Positions 60,168 to 64,000 of a stretch of DNA of 64,000 nt are shown piece by piece. Every line of letters starts with the position of its first letter. The stretch's first letter is position 1. The position numbers were made by a program, and so were the translations under genes. The stretch spans positions 9,449 through 73,448 of the forward strand of contig NZ_JBLTWO010000015.1 in the NCBI RefSeq assembly GCF_049889055.1, in the 5' to 3' direction. The stretch comes from Rhizorhabdus sp049889055. GTDB lineage: Bacteria; Pseudomonadota; Alphaproteobacteria; Sphingomonadales; Sphingomonadaceae. Under the pieces are notes generated by a model that searched no databases, was not told where the DNA came from, and saw nothing but the letters and a program-made list of their open reading frames with translations.

Positions 60168-60950
60168 ATGCTGCGTAAAGTCCTCCGTCCGATCGCGTTG
60201 CTGGCAGCCGCCGCTTCCCTCATTCCGTTGGCCGGCTGCGCCACCGGCAAGAACAAGGGCGACACCAAATATGTCGCCCGCGATGTGGACACGCTCTACA
60301 ACGCGGCGAAGGAACGGCTGGACCGGCACCAGTACAAGCTCGCTGCCGCGCTGTTCGACGAAGTCGAGCGCCAGCATCCCTATTCGGTCTGGGCGCGCCG
60401 CGCCCAGCTGATGAGCGCCTTTTCCTATTATCTGGCCAAGCAATACACGCCGGCGATCGCCTCGGCCCAGCGCTTCATCTCGATCCACCCCGGCAATCGC
60501 GACGCGCCTTACGCGCTCTACCTGATCTCCATGGCCTATTATGAGCAGATCCAGGACGTTACGCGCGACCAGAAGCTGACCCAGCAGGCGCTCGACGCGC
60601 TCAACGAACTGATCCGCCGCTACCCCGATTCGCGCTACGCCGCCGATGCCCGGGTGAAGGTCGACCTGGTGAAGGATCACCTCGCCGGCAAGGAGATGGA
60701 GATCGGCCGCTTCTACCAGCGTCGCGGCGACTGGCTTGCCTCGGTGATCCGTTTCCGTGCGGTCGTCGATCAATATGACACGACCAGCCACGCGCCCGAG
60801 GCGCTGATGCGGCTGACCGAAAGCTATCTGGAACTGGGCGTGCCTGCGGAAGCCGAGCGCACCGCCGCCGTGCTGGGCGCCAATTATCCCGGCAGCAAAT
60901 GGTATGAGCACGCCTACAAGCTCGTCCAGAAGTCCGCAAAAGAGGGCTGA
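60168..60950 (+). CDS. bamD: Outer-membrane assembly lipoprotein BamD
   Basis: 260 residues. The signal ends in lipobox LAGC, and five TPR-like repeats follow (YNAAKERLDRHQYKLAAALF, YALYLISMAYYEQIQDVTRDQ). It is an essential BAM-complex subunit. Confidence 0.94.
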   Translation: MLRKVLRPIALLAAAASLIPLAGCATGKNKGDTKYVARDVDTLYNAAKERLDRHQYKLAAALFDEVERQHPYSVWARRAQLMSAFSYYLAKQYTPAIASAQRFISIHPGNRDAPYALYLISMAYYEQIQDVTRDQKLTQQALDALNELIRRYPDSRYAADARVKVDLVKDHLAGKEMEIGRFYQRRGDWLASVIRFRAVVDQYDTTSHAPEALMRLTESYLELGVPAEAERTAAVLGANYPGSKWYEHAYKLVQKSAKEG

Positions 60951-61089
60951 AGCCCGTGCCGCCGCCGGGCCGTCAAGGCGCCCGGCGGATAGCCGCAGTG
61001 GCGGCATCATCATTTCGTTAACCACCTCTCCCGTATGACGAATCTGCCGGATTTCTCCGGTTTGGAACACTCGGGATTTCGCTGATTCG

Positions 61090-62088
61090 ATGACGCGCGC
61101 AGCATCCAGCCTCTCCGGTGACGAAGTCGCCGCGCTGATGGACGAGCTCGGCGATATCTCCTTCGACCAGAAGGAGGTCGCGCCGCGGTCCAAAGTGAGC
61201 CAGATGCGCGACGTCGAGCTTTATCAGCTTGGCCAGCGCAAGGACCGCCCGGCGGCCCATCTGGTCCATCTCGAGCGAATGAACGAGCGTGTCGCCCGGC
61301 GCCTGCGCGACGTGATCGAACCGATCGCGCAGACCCGCAGCCGCGTCGAGGCCAACCCGCTCGAAACCCGGCGCTTCGACGAGTGGCAGCGCAACCAGGC
61401 CGATTATATGAGCCTGAGCCTGTTCCGCATCCGCCCCGGCAAGGGCATGATGATGATGGTGATGGAGCCCGGCTTCATCGCCAACATGGTCGACGCCTTC
61501 TACGGCGGTACCGGCAGCGGGCTCGCGGCGAAGTCCGGCGAGTTCACCCCGTCGGAGCAGCGCCTGCTGAAGCGGATCGTCGCGGGCATCGCCGACGTGC
61601 TTACCAAGAGCTGGGGCGAGACCTATCCGCTCGAATTCGAGCTCTCGACCCACGAAACCAACGCCGCCTTCGTCAACATGGTCCGCGCCGACGAAGCGGT
61701 GGTGGTGCAGAGCTTCACGGTCAAGCCCGGCCTGGCCAAGTCGACCCGCATCGAGATCCTCTATCCGCTGTCGATGCTGCAGCCGATCGAGGATGAGATC
61801 GCCGCGCGGGCTCAGGCCGGCCCCGCCGCCGAAGACAGCGAGTGGCAGGACAAGCTGTTCTCCGCCCTCGAGAACGTCTCGCTGCCGGTCCGCTCGGTTC
61901 TGGCGCGCCCCGAAATCACCGTTGCCCAGCTGCTCGCCCTGAAAGCCGGCGACGTCATCCCCATCACCCTGTCGCAGACGGTTCCCCTGCTGGTCGGCAA
62001 TCGGCGTTTCGCCGAAGGCACGATCGGCGAGCAGGACGGCCGGGCCGCGATGATGATCGAGACCATCAACAAGGAAAGCCTGAGATGA
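61090..62088 (+). CDS. fliM: Flagellar motor switch protein FliM
   Basis: 332 residues. An N-terminal LSGDEVAALMDEL segment is in the position of the CheY-binding/LSQ motif; the CheC-like middle domain (FYGGTGSGLAAKSGEFTPSE, IADVLTKSWGE) and C-terminal SpoA domain (GDVIPITLSQTVPLLVGNRRFAEGTIG) are intact. It builds the C-ring. It overlaps fliN by 4 bases. Confidence 0.93.
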   Translation: MTRAASSLSGDEVAALMDELGDISFDQKEVAPRSKVSQMRDVELYQLGQRKDRPAAHLVHLERMNERVARRLRDVIEPIAQTRSRVEANPLETRRFDEWQRNQADYMSLSLFRIRPGKGMMMMVMEPGFIANMVDAFYGGTGSGLAAKSGEFTPSEQRLLKRIVAGIADVLTKSWGETYPLEFELSTHETNAAFVNMVRADEAVVVQSFTVKPGLAKSTRIEILYPLSMLQPIEDEIAARAQAGPAAEDSEWQDKLFSALENVSLPVRSVLARPEITVAQLLALKAGDVIPITLSQTVPLLVGNRRFAEGTIGEQDGRAAMMIETINKESLR

Positions 62089-62408
62089 GCGATATGTCCG
62101 ATGTTCCCGTGGTCCCCGGGAGCGCCGAGCTGTCGATGCCAGCCAACCTCCGCCTGCTGTCGGATATCCCGCTGCGCCTGTCGGTCGAGGTCGGCAGCAC
62201 ATCGCTGCGGCTGGCCGAACTGATGGAGCTGAATGCCGGCAGCGTGGTCGAGCTGGACCGCCAGGCGAACGAGCTGCTCGACATCATGGTCAACGGCACG
62301 CTCGTCGCGAAGGGCGAGGTAGTGACAGTGAACGGAAAGTTCGGGATAAGGGTCGTCGATGTTGTCGCCGCCGACGCGCGGCTCTCGGGAATCGAACGCC
62401 GACAATGA
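62085..62408 (+). CDS. fliN: Flagellar motor switch protein FliN
   Basis: 107 residues. SpoA domain: DIPLRLSVEVGSTSLRLAELMEL, ELLDIMVNGTLVAKGEVV, FGIRVVDVV. Overlaps fliM and fliO by 4 bases each. Confidence 0.93.
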   Translation: MSDMSDVPVVPGSAELSMPANLRLLSDIPLRLSVEVGSTSLRLAELMELNAGSVVELDRQANELLDIMVNGTLVAKGEVVTVNGKFGIRVVDVVAADARLSGIERRQ

Positions 62409-62689
62409 TGACGGATTACCTGTTGCGGTTGCTGCTGCTCGTTCCCCTGGTGGGCGGGCTGGCTTATGGTTCGCTGTGGCTGTGGCGAAAGCTCCAGCCC
62501 GGCATGGCGATCGGCAACAGGGAGAGAACGCTCAAGGTGATCGACGCGATCCCGATGGGCGCGACCGGACGCCTCGCCGTGGTCGAATTCGCCAACCGCC
62601 ACATCCTCATCTCGGTATCGCGCGGACGCATCGAAAAGATCGCCGAAGCACCGGCCGACGGTGCCTTCGTCCTGCCGGACGATATTTAG
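62405..62689 (+). CDS. fliO: Flagellar biosynthesis protein FliO
   Basis: 94 residues with one N-terminal membrane helix (LLRLLLLVPLVGGLAYGSLWLW) and a small beta domain (VIDAIPMGATGRLAVVEFANRHILISV). It aids FliP assembly. The usual following genes fliP-fliQ-fliR are absent; GC drops right after its stop. Confidence 0.85.
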   Translation: MMTDYLLRLLLLVPLVGGLAYGSLWLWRKLQPGMAIGNRERTLKVIDAIPMGATGRLAVVEFANRHILISVSRGRIEKIAEAPADGAFVLPDDI

Positions 62690-63070
62690 GGGGTGATCAG
62701 CCGTGGCCGACGCTCGACGGTAGAAAATCACCCGACGGGAATGCCCGATTAACTAAATTTCGGCGCCATGTGCTTCTTCGTCCATCGTCAGCACTGGGTA
62801 ATGGCTTAGCTTCTGCCAATCTTCATACAGAAGTAAGTGCGATCACCGGACACATTTCTCGCCGCCTCCGAGAAATTGGTATATAATCTGATCCGAGCGG
62901 CAGGTGTTAGCATAAGCATCAAGCCTGACCTCGTTCTTACCGAAAAGGCAAATTGCCTCCACCTCTCAGCCATCAGTCGGCGAAATAGTTAGATGCGGTA
63001 AAGATCTTGGCATTGCGCTTGCCCAGTGCAGGGGTGCAGAGGGATTATGGAACAGGAGCCGGTTGCTTTG
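62690..63070. other. Gene-free transition into low-GC DNA
   Basis: 381 bases without a supported gene. Composition shifts from typical high GC to AT-richer DNA from about 62740 on. A TATAAT box stands at 62882-62887, but no matching -35 is at the right distance. No terminator for fliMNO is clear. Confidence 0.5.
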
Positions 63071-63796
63071 ATGAGAGTTCTGGCATTAGCGCTGAGCTGG
63101 GTAGCGATTGTTAATTCAGTTCCGAGCGCGGCGCAGGCTGTATCTTGGGGCGCTATCACGGTGCCGGAGCATACCGACGGCTGCGAGTTGCATATTTTCC
63201 CCGCACAATCCCCGAAGGTGACGGACGCAACCCAGTCGCCATTTTTAGGTTTGCTCCCCGAACTGATGAATGAATGGTTTGCTGTAAAAAATCCTGCGGC
63301 AATCCAACAATTCATGGCTTCCGCCGCCTCTTTGCCATTTCAGATCGAATTTTTACGACAGATTGATTACTCGAAAACACTTAAAGGAGCGGGGAGAATT
63401 GTCCTAGTTCACGACAAACCTCTCCCGGATTTTGTTAGAACGGGTACGAAAGAATTTTTAGAAGATATCAAAAAAAGACCCCGTGAATCATCAGATTCAT
63501 CGAGCGAATGCTACGAAGAAATTATTTTGACGGTACAAAATTACACAAAATCTACGATTAAAAGCAACGTAAAGAATGGGTTTATTTATCGTAAGTTTTC
63601 CGGCGACATCCCTACGTATGCGGAATTTGGAGCATACGGTCGGTCAGTTCCGACCTTTCCACCCAAAAATGACAAAGAATTAGCATCATCCGTAGACGAA
63701 TTACGGGCGGTTTATCGCGACAATATTATGAGAATACTCACCGAAAGCGCCTTAACGAAGATCAATGAAAAATCTTGGGGGAAGATCAATCAGTAA
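63071..63796 (+). CDS. Exported orphan protein, atypical base composition
   Basis: 241 residues from ATG 63071, with AGGAG 12 bases upstream; ATG 63026 would add 15 residues before the signal peptide. Signal: VLALALSWVAIVNSVPSAAQA. The mature part is mixed alpha/beta with two cysteines (DGCEL, SECYEE) and a Lys/Asn-rich C-terminal half (KSTIKSNVKNG, KINEKSWGKINQ). Codon use (AAA, ATT, TTA) differs sharply from the rest of the window, which suggests horizontal transfer. No family recognised. Confidence 0.6.
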   Translation: MRVLALALSWVAIVNSVPSAAQAVSWGAITVPEHTDGCELHIFPAQSPKVTDATQSPFLGLLPELMNEWFAVKNPAAIQQFMASAASLPFQIEFLRQIDYSKTLKGAGRIVLVHDKPLPDFVRTGTKEFLEDIKKRPRESSDSSSECYEEIILTVQNYTKSTIKSNVKNGFIYRKFSGDIPTYAEFGAYGRSVPTFPPKNDKELASSVDELRAVYRDNIMRILTESALTKINEKSWGKINQ

Positions 63797-63797
63797 C

Positions 63798-63823
63798 AAG
63801 GGAATCAAAATCCCCTTATTTTT
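63798..63823 (+). terminator. Intrinsic terminator of the low-GC gene
   Basis: AAGGG and CCCTT form a 5-bp stem around a 10-base loop, followed by ATTTTT, starting two bases after the stop codon. Confidence 0.6.
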
Positions 63824-63976
63824 GCTTAAGGTCATACCGATACGACACTCGACAGTAGTGCACGCGGGACGAGCGTTCATCACTATGGGCAGATGCCTGA
63901 GTAGCTAAAATCGCGCCGGTTGCTGGCGGAATCCTCTTTAGAGCCTACAGGCCAAGAGGAGCCGATTACGCTTACC

Positions 63977-64000
63977 GGGGGGGGGGGGGGGGGGGGGCGG
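63977..64000. other. Poly-G run at the window end
   Basis: 21 consecutive G residues followed by CGG. Such runs are a typical sequencing or tailing artefact at contig ends. The preceding 63824-63976 has no feature I can support. Confidence 0.7.

Noticed and set aside
59373..61193. 606-codon open frame on the minus strand
   Set aside because: Overlaps bamD and the first part of fliM and an out-of-frame part of the GT4 gene; both sense genes are certain.
62882..62887. TATAAT promoter for the low-GC gene
   Set aside because: No -35 hexamer at 16-18 bases and nearly 190 bases from the start codon; AT-rich DNA gives such matches by chance.

Overview
This window looks like part of a chromosome contig from a sphingomonad (Alphaproteobacteria, Sphingomonadales). 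The evidence is high GC with strong GC bias at third codon positions, a TonB-dependent receptor of the type abundant in that order, a petABC set with C1-anchored cytochrome c1, the order yajC-secD-secF-Mth938-like gene, argD-argF-hslO, and several exported proteins of a sphingomonad style. Genus and species cannot be fixed from the sequence alone. The right end runs into a 21-base G homopolymer, which looks like a contig end or sequencing artefact.

Layout. 1-7.1 kb: a 5'-truncated TonB-dependent receptor is tightly coupled to a tripartite tricarboxylate transport (TTT) binding protein, a TctA permease with a TctB-like tail, and a methyltransferase; an ATP-grasp enzyme faces them. 7.2-14.9 kb: an accessory block of exported proteins. 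It contains a TPR plus beta-barrel protein resembling a surface lipoprotein assembly modifier (Slam), a putative cargo with nine 24-residue repeats and a TbpB-like C-terminal barrel, a caspase-fold peptidase, a MASE1-PAS-GGDEF protein and an exported protein of unknown function. 15-17.2 kb: an OmpR/histidine kinase pair. 17.3-28.6 kb: housekeeping genes (ychF, MaoC hydratase, mtnP, petABC, trmL, hemF, a GNAT, lipB, queE-queC). 28.8-40.2 kb: Anbu protease, hslO, argF, argD, thrC, an M16 peptidase, an rRNA-type methyltransferase, a pterin dehydratase, a zincin and ccmAB.

40.2-50.8 kb: a GT32 glycosyltransferase-methyltransferase fusion is divergent from a TPR-O-GlcNAc-transferase-like protein. 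These are followed by an S9 oligopeptidase, a lipoprotein, tRNA-Arg, a CHASE4/chemoreceptor-like protein, and a truncated DUF421 fragment beside an AT-rich breakpoint. 50.8-55.5 kb: a large exported protein of unknown function is divergent from a solitary lasso-peptide B2-like cysteine protease and an alpha/beta hydrolase; tRNA-Pro follows. 55.6-62.7 kb: yajC-secD-secF, an Mth938-like gene, a GT4 glycosyltransferase, bamD and fliM-fliN-fliO. 62.7-64 kb: an abrupt drop in GC and one exported orphan protein.

The best candidate for an undescribed system is the 7.2-10.95 kb pair, which reads as a Slam-type outer-membrane translocator with a non-lipidated repeat-bearing cargo. Next are the receptor-TTT-methyltransferase operon, the orphan lasso B2-like locus and the glycosylation pair at 40-44 kb. 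All functional calls come from motif recognition by eye; no database search was run.
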